This document shows positions 55,195-63,301 of a stretch of DNA of 64,000 nt, one piece after another. The position numbers and the translations under genes were made by a program. This stretch comes from Rhizobium hidalgonense. GTDB lineage: Bacteria; Pseudomonadota; Alphaproteobacteria; Rhizobiales; Rhizobiaceae. The notes under the pieces were generated by a model. That model was not told the DNA's origin. It did no database searches and saw only the letters and a list, made by a program, of their open reading frames with translations. The DNA lies in the NCBI RefSeq assembly GCF_002914525.1, contig NZ_LODW01000045.1, positions 1 to 64,000 of the forward strand, written 5' to 3'. How positions within the stretch are numbered: position 1 is the first letter of the stretch; every line of letters begins with the position of its first letter.

Positions 55195-56100
55195 TTAGCG
55201 GAAGAGCGACAGGATGTTCTGCGAAGAGGAGTTCGCGATCGACAGCGACTGGATTGCGAGCTGCTGCTGGGTCTGCAGGGCGCTGAGCCTGGAAGATTCT
55301 TCTTCCATGTTGGCGTCGACGAGACGGCCGACACCGGAGTCGATCGAGTCGCTGAGAGCGTTTACGAAGTCGTCCTGGCTGTCGATACGCTTGGAGAGCG
55401 AGCCGAGAGCAGCGCCGGCGCTGGTCATGGACTTCAGGGCCGCTTCGACGTTGGTCAGAGCCGACTGGATCTGGCCGGCGGTGAAGCTGGTGATGTCCAT
55501 CGAGTAGATCGAACCGGTCGCACCATTCGAAGTACCGAGGATACCCGTGGAGGTTTCAACCGCGCCGCCGCTCATGCCGAACAGAACGTTGCCTGCAGAG
55601 CTGTCGTCGAGAACGTAGTCGGTCGTGGTGACCGAAACGGCGTTGGAGCCGTCACGGACGAAGGAGGAAACGACGCTCTTGGTGCCGTCAGCGCCGGCAA
55701 CCCAGTTTTCACCGTTGAAGGAGGCCGACTGAGCGATGCTCTTCAGCTGTTCCTGCAACTGGCTGATTTCTTCCTGGACCTTGGCCTTGTCGACGCCGTT
55801 TTCAGTGGCGGCAACCAGCTTGGCCTTGATGTCGCCGACGACGTCGATGGCGCTGTCCATGGCGGTGTAAGCGGTGTCGACCTTGGCAGCACCCATGCCG
55901 AGAGCGTCGGAAACGGCGGAAAGTGCCTTGTTGTCCGAACGCATGGTCGTTGCGATCGACCAGTAAGCAGCGTTGTCGGAAGCCTTTTCGACGCGGTAGC
56001 CGGACGAAACGTGGTTCTGCGTGCTGTTCAGGTTCTGGTTGACGCTACGCAGCGTCTGCAGAGCGGCCTGTGCAGAAGAATTGGTGTTAATGCTTGTCAT
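55195..56100 (-). CDS. flaA: Flagellin FlaA, probable main filament protein
   Basis: Filament protein of 301 residues. The N-terminal SAQAALQTLRSVNQNLNSTQNHVSSGYRVEKASDNAAYWSIA (in part) and C-terminal VDANMEEESSRLSALQTQQQLAIQSLSIANSSSQNILSLFR (in part) are typical. FlaA is the major filament protein in related rhizobia, and first in the tandem set. Start ATG 56100 was chosen over 56121, which lies before the ribosome-binding site. Its leader keeps the hairpin with altered bases. A GT41 glycosyltransferase gene is divergent from it. Confidence 0.92.
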   Translation of the reverse strand: MTSINTNSSAQAALQTLRSVNQNLNSTQNHVSSGYRVEKASDNAAYWSIATTMRSDNKALSAVSDALGMGAAKVDTAYTAMDSAIDVVGDIKAKLVAATENGVDKAKVQEEISQLQEQLKSIAQSASFNGENWVAGADGTKSVVSSFVRDGSNAVSVTTTDYVLDDSSAGNVLFGMSGGAVETSTGILGTSNGATGSIYSMDITSFTAGQIQSALTNVEAALKSMTSAGAALGSLSKRIDSQDDFVNALSDSIDSGVGRLVDANMEEESSRLSALQTQQQLAIQSLSIANSSSQNILSLFR

Positions 56101-56105
56101 AAATC

Positions 56106-56139
56106 TGTCCCCTGGAAACAAGATACAAAAAGGAGGACA
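56106..56139 (-). promoter_or_regulatory. flaA leader hairpin hiding the ribosome-binding site
   Basis: GGGGACA (plus-strand 56106-56112), 5 bases before the ATG, can pair over seven positions, one G-U, with TGTCCTC (56133-56139). Bases differ from flaB/flaC but pairing is kept. Loop is 20 bases. Confidence 0.55.
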
Positions 56140-56532
56140 TACCGGACTAAGTACCGGCGATGACGGACCAGCTTCATGCTACTCGGCGCCTTTTTTTGTT
56201 TGGCCCAAACCCGTCATGTCCAGGGCAATCTCGCAGCCAATGCTTGCCAACTTCTTAAAAATGGAGGGTCCGAGCCGGCTCCTTACATCGCATAGTTAAT
56301 GCCGGCTTAATCTATTTCTTCGCATGCTAACGTACCGGGAAAGGAACCATTTTCTCTCACGAAAGGAAGCGTCTTCAGGCGGCGCACCGGTTTCAAGCAA
56401 GCTTCACATGGCAATGTGGCAGGTGCCGGGATAGCATCATCGGATCGATCCACCCGTTTTCGGGGAGGACGGCTCGGGCGCGCGTCGGCGATCGACAGCC
56501 ATGCCAGAACATTTCCTTCACGGAGTTGGGTT
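56140..56532. other. Divergent control region between flaA and the GT41 gene
   Basis: No gene seen. The flaA side repeats flagellin upstream elements: TACCGG twice (56140-56145 and 56152-56157) and TCATGCT (56174-56180), 74 bases before flaA. The rest should hold the promoter of the glycosyltransferase gene; I see no strong repeat or hairpin there. Confidence 0.4.
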
Positions 56533-58449
56533 TTGAACAGCAAAGTTTCGTTCTCTGCGGCATCCAGAGATTACCAGGCGGGCCGCTACACACAGTCCTT
56601 GGCGACGCTCAACCAGCTCATGGATCTGCAGCAGGACGCCAAGACCTACGCGCTGCTGGCCAAGAACCTCGTGCAGCTCGGCTTCAAGGCCGATGCCGCG
56701 AAAGCCTATGGCCTGGCCGGCAACTGCGAAGGACCGAATGCCTACGAATACCAGAAACAGGCTGCCAAGCTGCATTATGAGATCGGCAACGAGGATGATG
56801 CTTTGCTGATTGCCATGCGCAACCTCGCCAAGGCACAGGACGACGCCGAACTCGCCTTCATCATCACCGCAATCTATCTGAAGCGCCAGCAGCGGGATAT
56901 CATTCGCCCGTTCAAGACGGTGCTGTCACAGAGCGCCAATCCCGATCATATGCGCCTGGCAGCCCTGCTGCTGAGCGACGATCTGAACGACGCAACCAAT
57001 CAGAGCCTTTCGCGCAACCTCTTCAAGCGGTTTCCCGGCAACCTTGCATTTCGCTTCCTGCACCTGGTTTTCGCCCGCGAATTCAATGAGTTCGAAGAGG
57101 CCAGCAAACATCAGGCGGTGATTGATGCTGCACTCGCAAAGGGCGATCTCGAGATCCTGCGCAAGGACAATCCGTTCTATCATCTGCACTGGTGCGGCAA
57201 CGAAGACCACAACCGCTATGCAACGATCGGCACTACCCCCCTCAATCCGGAACGGGTGGCCTTCCGCCGCAACCAGCCGCACACATGGTCGGACAAGATC
57301 CGGATCGGCTACATGTCGTCGGACTTCTGGGATCGCCATGCGACGATGAAGCTCCTGCAGCGCATCCTGGAACTGCACGACAAGGACCGGTTCGAGGTGA
57401 CGCTCTTCTGCCATACCGGCCCGGAATACCTGAAGCACAACGTTACCGACCGCAGCCGCTGGGGCCGGATCGTCGACGTTCACGGCTTCTCCGACCAGGC
57501 GGTGCTGGCAGTCGTGCGCGAGCACAATATCGACATCATGGTTGACCTGAAGGGCCATACCTCCGGCAGTCGCGCGACAGCCTTCAACCTGCCGCTGGCA
57601 CCCGTACATGTCGGCTGGCTCGGTTTCCCCGGGAGCACGGTCAATATCGATCTCGACTACGTCATCGGCGACCATTCGGTATTGCCCGAGGTGGCCAAAC
57701 CCTTCTACCATGAGAAATTCTGCCGGCTGCCGGAGAGCTACCAGCCGAACGACCCAATGCATCGCCCGAAGCCGCGCCCCGTCACCCGCGAGCAGCTCGG
57801 TCTGCCGGAAGAGACCTTCATCTTCGCCTCGTTCAACGGCAACCGCAAGATCACGCCGGAGACGATCGACAGCTGGTGCCGCATTCTCAAGCGGGCGCCG
57901 AACAGCGTGCTCTGGCTGATGGCGAACACGCCGCGCAACCAGGCGAACCTGTTGAAGCAGTTCCAGACGGCGGGCATTTCACCCAAGCGGATCATATTCT
58001 GCCCGCGCGCGCCTTACGAACAACATATCGACCGTCAGCAGGCCGCCGACCTCGGCATCGATACTTTCCCCGTCAACGGTCACACGACCACCTCGGAGCA
58101 GCTCTGGGGTGGCCTGCCGGTCCTGACCGTCAAGGGCACCAACTTCGCCTCACGTGTCAGCGAGAGCCTGCTCAGGGCGATCGACCTGCCCGACCTCGTC
58201 GCCAGCGACCTGCAGGCCTATGAGGATATGGCCGTTGAGCTGGCTGAGAACCCCGGGAGGATCGCAGAATACAAGGCGCATCTGAAAGAGAAGCGCTATA
58301 TCGCGCCGCTCTTCGACGCCGAACGCTTCTGCAATCATCTGGAGCAGGCCTACGAAATCATGGCCGCGCGCGCCAAACAGGGTCTCGCACCCGACCACAT
58401 GGACATTGCCGCGCTGCCGCCGCGCACGGCGCCATTCGGCGCCGAGTAA
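56533..58449 (+). CDS. TPR-GT41 glycosyltransferase, probable flagellin glycosyltransferase (FlmG-like)
   Basis: A soluble protein of 638 residues. The N-terminal third is helical with TPR-like repeats (ASRDYQAGRYTQSLATLNQLMDLQQDAKTYALLAKNLVQLG in part). The C-terminal part is the SPINDLY/O-GlcNAc-transferase fold: RIGYMSSDFWDRHATMKLL, VDLKGHTSGSRATAFNLPLAPVHVGWLGFPGS (in part), FASFNGNRKITPE and NGHTTTSEQLWGGLPVLT. Caulobacter FlmG has the same layout and glycosylates flagellin. The place next to flaA supports that role. Start is TTG 56533 with GGAG 7 bases upstream; an open frame to 56416 lacks a site. Confidence 0.82.
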   Translation: MNSKVSFSAASRDYQAGRYTQSLATLNQLMDLQQDAKTYALLAKNLVQLGFKADAAKAYGLAGNCEGPNAYEYQKQAAKLHYEIGNEDDALLIAMRNLAKAQDDAELAFIITAIYLKRQQRDIIRPFKTVLSQSANPDHMRLAALLLSDDLNDATNQSLSRNLFKRFPGNLAFRFLHLVFAREFNEFEEASKHQAVIDAALAKGDLEILRKDNPFYHLHWCGNEDHNRYATIGTTPLNPERVAFRRNQPHTWSDKIRIGYMSSDFWDRHATMKLLQRILELHDKDRFEVTLFCHTGPEYLKHNVTDRSRWGRIVDVHGFSDQAVLAVVREHNIDIMVDLKGHTSGSRATAFNLPLAPVHVGWLGFPGSTVNIDLDYVIGDHSVLPEVAKPFYHEKFCRLPESYQPNDPMHRPKPRPVTREQLGLPEETFIFASFNGNRKITPETIDSWCRILKRAPNSVLWLMANTPRNQANLLKQFQTAGISPKRIIFCPRAPYEQHIDRQQAADLGIDTFPVNGHTTTSEQLWGGLPVLTVKGTNFASRVSESLLRAIDLPDLVASDLQAYEDMAVELAENPGRIAEYKAHLKEKRYIAPLFDAERFCNHLEQAYEIMAARAKQGLAPDHMDIAALPPRTAPFGAE

Positions 58450-58466
58450 GGTTTTTCCGAGCCGGT

Positions 58467-58502
58467 ATACCCGCCGAACAAGCTATTCGCTTCAGCGGGT
58501 AT
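58467..58502 (+). terminator. Terminator of the GT41 gene
   Basis: ATACCCGC (58467-58474) pairs with GCGGGTAT (58495-58502), followed by a run of T, 17 bases past the stop. Confidence 0.8.
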
Positions 58503-58513
58503 TTTTGCGAAAA

Positions 58514-58990
58514 CTACGCCTTTGCAATCAGTTCACGCCCGATACGCTTAGGCGGCTCTTTGCGCAGAACGATGGCCGTCGTGACCGAACCATAGCGCGC
58601 GATAGCATCGACGATGCTTTCAAGGTCGGCGGGCGTCGGAACAATGACTTTCAGGTGAAAACAATCTTCTCCCGTCAGCCTCAGAACCTCGATAATCTGC
58701 GACATTTCGGAAAATTGCTTCAGGCATGTCTTGATATGCTCATGTGTGGTGCGTAGGCGAATAACCGCCATCATGCCAAGTCCGAGTGCGGCGGGGTCGA
58801 TGACGGCTCGGTACGCCTCGATGATACCGCGTTCTTCGAGCCGTTTGAGACGCTCCGACGCTGCCGGTTGGGAAAGGCCGACCTTCCTTCCGAGTTCGGA
58901 GACGCTCATGCGTCCATCATCCTGCAAGAGCTCGATGATGGCGATGTCGGTTGGATCAAGATCTGGATTGGTATCGGTGCGCTTCGCCAT
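58514..58990 (-). CDS. Lrp/AsnC-family transcriptional regulator
   Basis: A 158-residue regulator. The N-terminal helix-turn-helix (DPTDIAIIELLQDDGRMSVSELGRKVGLSQPAASERLKRLEERG in part, about 12-55) is followed by the RAM effector domain (about 65-150, IIEVLRLTGEDCFHLKVIVPT). Members respond to amino acids and often regulate themselves or the next gene. ATG at 58990 fits GAAGG; a TTG at 58993 is too close. It is divergent from the hydrolase gene with a 104-base gap, so that gene is the likely target. Not a usual member of flagellar clusters. Confidence 0.88.
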   Translation of the reverse strand: MAKRTDTNPDLDPTDIAIIELLQDDGRMSVSELGRKVGLSQPAASERLKRLEERGIIEAYRAVIDPAALGLGMMAVIRLRTTHEHIKTCLKQFSEMSQIIEVLRLTGEDCFHLKVIVPTPADLESIVDAIARYGSVTTAIVLRKEPPKRIGRELIAKA

Positions 58991-59094
58991 CAACCTTCAA
59001 TCTATCGGAATACTGCCTCGTTTTCCGATAGATGCCAATTTCGTTCAAAGGTGTAAATCGCCATACTTCCGCTGACGCTAGGAAGAGGCGAGAT

Positions 59095-59628
59095 ATGACC
59101 GAATTCATTCATCTGCCGGGTATCGGCAATTCCGGAAATACGCACTGGCAAAGCCGTTGGGAGGAGGCCAATCCAGCCATACGCCGTTTTACGCCGAGGA
59201 ACTGGGATAAGCCGGATCTTTCCGACTGGATCGAAGCATTGGATGAGGCGGTGCGCGGAGCTAAAACACCGCCTGTTCTCGTGGCGCATAGCCTCGCCTG
59301 CCTGCTTGTAGCACATTGGCACCCGCGTGCCCCTTCGCGGATCAAGGGAGCGTTCCTCGCCGCCGTGCCCGACCCTCTGTCCTCTAGCTTTCCTACGGAC
59401 GCGGCAGGCTTTGCAGATGTCCCGGAAGCGCAGTTCGGCTTTCGATCGCTGATCGTCGCAAGCACCAACGATCCCTATGGTTCGCTGCCCTACGCCGAAA
59501 TGCGCGCAAGGCAATGGGGCAGCGAGTTGAAAATCATTGGCGCTGCCGGCCACATCAATGGCCAAAGCGCTCTGGGTGACTGGCCCGAAGGTCTGGCATT
59601 GCTGACGGATTTCGCGAACCAAACCTAG
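59095..59628 (+). CDS. RBBP9/YdeN-type serine hydrolase
   Basis: A small cytoplasmic alpha/beta hydrolase, 177 residues. The start TEFIHLPGIGNSGNTHWQSRWE is typical (the HWQ.W region). Nucleophile Ser is in LVAHSLACLLVAHW (HSLAC instead of GHSLG), the acid in VASTNDPYG, and the His in GAAGHINGQS. The ATG at 59095 has GAGG upstream; the frame open to 59032 lacks a site. Divergent from the Lrp regulator and convergent with fliP, it forms a two-gene insert. Substrate unknown. Confidence 0.88.
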   Translation: MTEFIHLPGIGNSGNTHWQSRWEEANPAIRRFTPRNWDKPDLSDWIEALDEAVRGAKTPPVLVAHSLACLLVAHWHPRAPSRIKGAFLAAVPDPLSSSFPTDAAGFADVPEAQFGFRSLIVASTNDPYGSLPYAEMRARQWGSELKIIGAAGHINGQSALGDWPEGLALLTDFANQT

Positions 59629-59677
59629 CGGACACCGGTCCGAAGCTCCTCATGGCCAAGCCATCAGTCGCGGCAGG

Positions 59678-60415
59678 TCAGTTGAAGGAGCGCACCAGAC
59701 TGCCGACCAGCAGGTTCCAGCCGTCGATCAGCACGAAGAAGAGAATCTTGAACGGCAGCGAGATCGATGTGGGCGGCAGCATCATCATGCCCATCGCCAT
59801 GGTGATGGTGGCGACGATGAGGTCGATGACCAGGAACGGCAGCACGACGAGGAAGCCGATCTCGAAGCCGCGGCGGATCTCGGAAATCATGAAAGCCGGG
59901 ATCAGCACGCGGTAGTCGATCGGATCGGTCGTCTGGATAGTCTGCCCGCGTTCACGCGCCAGGTCGACGAAAAGTGCCAGATCCTTGTCGCGGGTATTGG
60001 CCGCCATGAAGGTGCGGAAGGGTTCGGCAATGCGCTGGACGGCCTCGGTCTCGTTGACCTGGTTGGCAAGCAGCGGCTGCACGCCGTTCTGCCAGGCCTG
60101 ATCGAAGGTCGGCGACATGACGTAGAAGGTCATGAACAGCGACAGCGACAGGAGGATCATGTTGGAGGGCGTCGAGGAAAGGCCCATCCCCGAGCGCAGG
60201 ATCGAGAAGGCGATGATGAAGCGTGGGAAGCTCGTCACCATGATCAGGATGCCGGGCGCGACCGAGAGAATGGTCAGCAGGCCGAATGTTCGGATGATCC
60301 AGGCGGCGACGGAGCCATCGACGGGCACGTTCAGCAAGTCAGTCGGCAGCTGCTGTGCCACCGCCAGTTCCGGTACCGCCATCATGGCGGCAAGGAAAAC
60401 TATGAGACGAATCAT
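59678..60415 (-). CDS. fliP: Flagellar export protein FliP
   Basis: Core export-gate subunit, 245 residues. A signal-like N-terminus (LIVFLAAMMAVPELAVAQQ) is followed by membrane segments with the family patterns SFPRFIIAFSILRSGMGLSSTPSNMILLSLSLF (in part) and FMISEIRRGFEIGFLVVLPFLVIDLIVA (in part). It is the last gene of flgG-A-I-motE-flgH-fliL-fliP and overlaps fliL by 4 bases. Confidence 0.95.
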   Translation of the reverse strand: MIRLIVFLAAMMAVPELAVAQQLPTDLLNVPVDGSVAAWIIRTFGLLTILSVAPGILIMVTSFPRFIIAFSILRSGMGLSSTPSNMILLSLSLFMTFYVMSPTFDQAWQNGVQPLLANQVNETEAVQRIAEPFRTFMAANTRDKDLALFVDLARERGQTIQTTDPIDYRVLIPAFMISEIRRGFEIGFLVVLPFLVIDLIVATITMAMGMMMLPPTSISLPFKILFFVLIDGWNLLVGSLVRSFN

Positions 60416-60918
60416 TCGATGACAAATGTCCTGAACATGACCTTCGATACCCGCCCTTGCGAGCGAAGGTCAACACGTTCCTGTATGTCATCCTTGAGAT
60501 ATTGAAAGCCCCGTGGCCCCTCGATCTGCTGCAGGGAAACGGTCCTGATATAGGCGAGGATATCCTGGTGAATATCCTCGGAAACCTTGACATCCGGCGG
60601 CCCGTTGAACAGCAGCGCCACCTCGAGTCGAACCCAGTTTTCCGATGGGTAAGCGAGGTTCGAGGTGATCGGCTCGAGCTGGACGACGTTGTTGGCCTCG
60701 GTCGAGATATGGACCAGGCCTTCCTCGGCCTTTTTCTTGGCCTCGGCGTCCTTGGCCTGCTCGGCCTCCTTGGCGCCCTTGATGTTGGGCGCGACAATCG
60801 TGCCGACCGCCCAGCCGCCGCCGGCGCCGAGCAGCGTCAGGACGGCGATGCCGATGATCGTCATCAGCGTGGCGGATTTCTTCTTTGCTTGACCTGCGCT
60901 TGCGTCCGGCTCTGCCAT
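60412..60918 (-). CDS. fliL: Flagellar basal-body protein FliL
   Basis: Single-pass inner-membrane protein that encircles or supports the stator, 168 residues. Membrane segment about 15-37, then an acidic/Ala-rich linker (EAEQAKDAEAKKKAEEG), then the FliL domain (SENWVRLEVALLFNGPP; C-terminal LKDDIQERV...VSKVMFRTFVIE). ATG at 60918 stands 12 bases after the flgH stop region. Confidence 0.92.
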   Translation of the reverse strand: MAEPDASAGQAKKKSATLMTIIGIAVLTLLGAGGGWAVGTIVAPNIKGAKEAEQAKDAEAKKKAEEGLVHISTEANNVVQLEPITSNLAYPSENWVRLEVALLFNGPPDVKVSEDIHQDILAYIRTVSLQQIEGPRGFQYLKDDIQERVDLRSQGRVSKVMFRTFVIE

Positions 60919-60930
60919 CGTCGTTCAGCC

Positions 60931-61647
60931 TCAAAGCGGCGAGAAAAGATCGACGGCCTGCTGGCCGCGCGGAGGCTGCTGCACTTCCATCAGACGGCCG
61001 CGGCCACCGTAGGAGATGCGGGCTTCGGCGATCTTGTCGTAGGAGATCTGGTTTTCGGCATTGACGTCCTGCGGCCGAACGATACCGGCGACGTTGAGGA
61101 TACGCAGTTCCTGGTTCAGGCGGACTTCCTGCGAGCCCGATATGACGAGGTTGCCGTTTTCGAGAATGCCGGTGACGACGGCGGCGACCAGAAGGGTGAG
61201 CTTGTCGGTGCGCTCGATCTTGCCCTTGCCGTCGGTGCTGGTGTCGGAACCATAGGTCAGGTCGGTCTTGGACTCGGGCGTCCAACCGAAGATCTGGGCG
61301 TTGACGTCCCAGCTCATGCCGCTCGAATTCTTGCGGCTGCGGTTGGTCTCGTTGTCGAACGAGCCCTTGTCGTTGATCTGGATGTCGACGGTCAGGATGT
61401 CGCCGACGTTGAGCGCGCGCGCGTCCTTGAAAAGCGCCGCCTGCGAATCGCTCCACAGCGAATAACCCTGCGCCACGGCACGCGGCTGCTTCGGATAAAG
61501 CGCCATCTGCGGAGTCTGTCCGTAGGCAAGGCCGCTGCCGATCGGGCTCATGGCAGGCGCGCGGCCGATCTCGCTGACTGCCGTCGGAGACTGGCAACCT
61601 GCAAGCAGTGCGAGGGCGGCGATCGCGGCCGGGAAACGCATATTCAT
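60931..61647 (-). CDS. flgH: Flagellar L-ring lipoprotein FlgH
   Basis: Outer-membrane ring subunit, 238 residues, with a lipoprotein signal: the lipobox LLAGC places the lipidated Cys near residue 18. FlgH motifs DSQAALFKDARALNVGDILTVDIQIND (in part), LTLLVAAVVTGILENGNLVISGSQEV (in part) and GIVRPQDVNAENQISYDKIAEARI (in part) are clear. ATGA overlap with motE. Confidence 0.95.
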   Translation of the reverse strand: MNMRFPAAIAALALLAGCQSPTAVSEIGRAPAMSPIGSGLAYGQTPQMALYPKQPRAVAQGYSLWSDSQAALFKDARALNVGDILTVDIQINDKGSFDNETNRSRKNSSGMSWDVNAQIFGWTPESKTDLTYGSDTSTDGKGKIERTDKLTLLVAAVVTGILENGNLVISGSQEVRLNQELRILNVAGIVRPQDVNAENQISYDKIAEARISYGGRGRLMEVQQPPRGQQAVDLFSPL

Positions 61648-62183
61648 GAAGGATCCTTCGACGTATTGGGATCGGACGCACTGGCGATGACGCTGGCGAT
61701 GACCGCTGCCTTGGCTGGGTCCATCTCGTTGAGGATGAGGCTCGACTGACGCGGTCCAAGCCGCATGATCACGGCGGAGGCCACCTCGATCTTCATATCC
61801 TGCAGCTGGAGTGCAGCCGCATCCGGCTTCATCTTCTTATAGATCTCGGTGAGGCCGGCTTCGGCCTGCTTCAGGAAATCATCGCGCCGCTTCAGCCAGT
61901 CCTGGTATTCGGCCTTGCGCTTGTCCATCTCTGCCATGCGGGCGTCGATGTCGGCGCGAAGCTTTTCCAGCTCCTGCTTCTGCAGGAGGTAACGCTGGTC
62001 GCGGGCGGGGTCGGCGATATTGGTGCAGAACTGCTTGACCTCGTCCTGGGAGGTGATGTCTCCCGCCGGCGCATGCTCCTGCGCGAAGGCGCCTGGGATC
62101 GACAGAAGGACGAGACCTGCTGCCGGCAGCGCCAGCCGGCGCAGCAATTGCAGGACCGTTATGTCTTTGATGGTCTTTATCAT
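61644..62183 (-). CDS. motE: MotE, periplasmic chaperone of MotC
   Basis: A 179-residue exported protein. Signal peptide (LRRLALPAAGLVLLSIPGAFAQE), then a long coiled coil (LQKQELEKLRADIDARMAEMDKRKAEYQDW in part) and a small C-terminal MgtE-N-like domain (AVIMRLGPRQSSLILNEMDPAKAAVIASVIA in part). S. meliloti MotE is a chaperone for MotC and sits in the same place between flgI and flgH. Overlaps both neighbours by 4 bases. Confidence 0.88.
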   Translation of the reverse strand: MIKTIKDITVLQLLRRLALPAAGLVLLSIPGAFAQEHAPAGDITSQDEVKQFCTNIADPARDQRYLLQKQELEKLRADIDARMAEMDKRKAEYQDWLKRRDDFLKQAEAGLTEIYKKMKPDAAALQLQDMKIEVASAVIMRLGPRQSSLILNEMDPAKAAVIASVIASASDPNTSKDPS

Positions 62184-63301
62184 TGCAGCACGAGCTCCGC
62201 CTGCAGGGCGCCCGCCGACTTGATGCCCTGGAGAATGGCGATGATGCCATCCGGTTTCACGCCGATATTGTTGAGGCCGGCAACGAGTGTCCTGAGATCG
62301 GGACCATCGATGATGGCGACGCGCCCGCCGGTCTGCTCAGCCGCGATATCGGTCTGCGGCTGGACCGCGGTCCGGCCGCGCGAGAAGGGTTCGGGCTGGA
62401 TGATCTGCGGCGTCTCGGTGACCTGAACCGTCAGCGTGCCGTAGCTGACGGCGACCGGCGAAACGCGGACGTCGGAGCCGATGACGATCGTTCCGGTGCG
62501 TTCGTTGATGACAACCTTGGCTGGCGTGTCGGTTTCGACGATGAGATTTTCGATGTCGGCCATCAGCCGTGTGAGATCGGCCGTGCGCGGCTTCTGGATC
62601 ACCACTTCCTGCGAATCCTTGGCTTCGGCGACCGGGCCGCCGAAGCGTGCCGAGGCATACCCGTTGACGATGTCGGCGATGCGGATCGCCGTCGAGAAGT
62701 CGGGGTTGCGCAGCTGCAGGACGAGATTGACCGAGTCCTTGAAGCGGGACGGCAGTTCGCGTTCGATGATGGCGCCTCCGGGTACGCGACCGGCGGTGGT
62801 GACACCTTCGGTCACGGTCGCCGCTTGTCCCTGGGCCTGGAAGCCGGTAACGATGGCCGCACCCTGCGCGACGGCGTAGATCTGGCCGTCGGCGCCGGAC
62901 AGCGAGGTCATGACGAGCGTGCCGCCGCGCAGCGACGTCGCGTCGCCAAGCGAGCTTACCGTGACGTCGATGCGGCTGCCGGGGCTTGCGAAGGGCGGCA
63001 GGTTGGCGGTGACCATGACGGCCGCCGTGTTCTTGGCATTGGACTGACCGCCCTGCGTCGAGATGCCGAGATTCTGCAGCATCGCCCGCATCGACTGCTC
63101 GGTGAACGGCGAGGCACGGAAGCCGTCGCCGGTGCCCTGCAGGCCGACGATCAGGCCATAACCGATCAGCTGGTTGTCGCGGCCGGCCTGAAGGGAGGCA
63201 ATATCCTTGATGCGGGAGGTCAGCGCCCAGGCGGGCGCGACGTCGGCCAGGCTGATCGCGAGAACCGCGACAAGGGTCAAGAACCGGAAGAACAATTTCA
63301 T
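62180..63301 (-). CDS. flgI: Flagellar P-ring protein FlgI
   Basis: Periplasmic ring subunit, 373 residues with signal peptide (FLTLVAVLAISLADVAPAWA). FlgI motifs TSRIKDIASLQAGRDNQLIGYGLIVGLQGTGD (in part), GGTLVMTSLSGADGQIYAVAQG (in part) and RTGTIVIGSDVRVSPVAVSYG (in part) are intact. ATGA overlap with flgA and motE. Confidence 0.95.
   Translation of the reverse strand: MKLFFRFLTLVAVLAISLADVAPAWALTSRIKDIASLQAGRDNQLIGYGLIVGLQGTGDGFRASPFTEQSMRAMLQNLGISTQGGQSNAKNTAAVMVTANLPPFASPGSRIDVTVSSLGDATSLRGGTLVMTSLSGADGQIYAVAQGAAIVTGFQAQGQAATVTEGVTTAGRVPGGAIIERELPSRFKDSVNLVLQLRNPDFSTAIRIADIVNGYASARFGGPVAEAKDSQEVVIQKPRTADLTRLMADIENLIVETDTPAKVVINERTGTIVIGSDVRVSPVAVSYGTLTVQVTETPQIIQPEPFSRGRTAVQPQTDIAAEQTGGRVAIIDGPDLRTLVAGLNNIGVKPDGIIAILQGIKSAGALQAELVLQ

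Noticed and set aside
51587..56100. Tandem repeat array
   Set aside because: The repeated sequence is explained by four paralogous flagellin genes, each with its own start, stop and leader.
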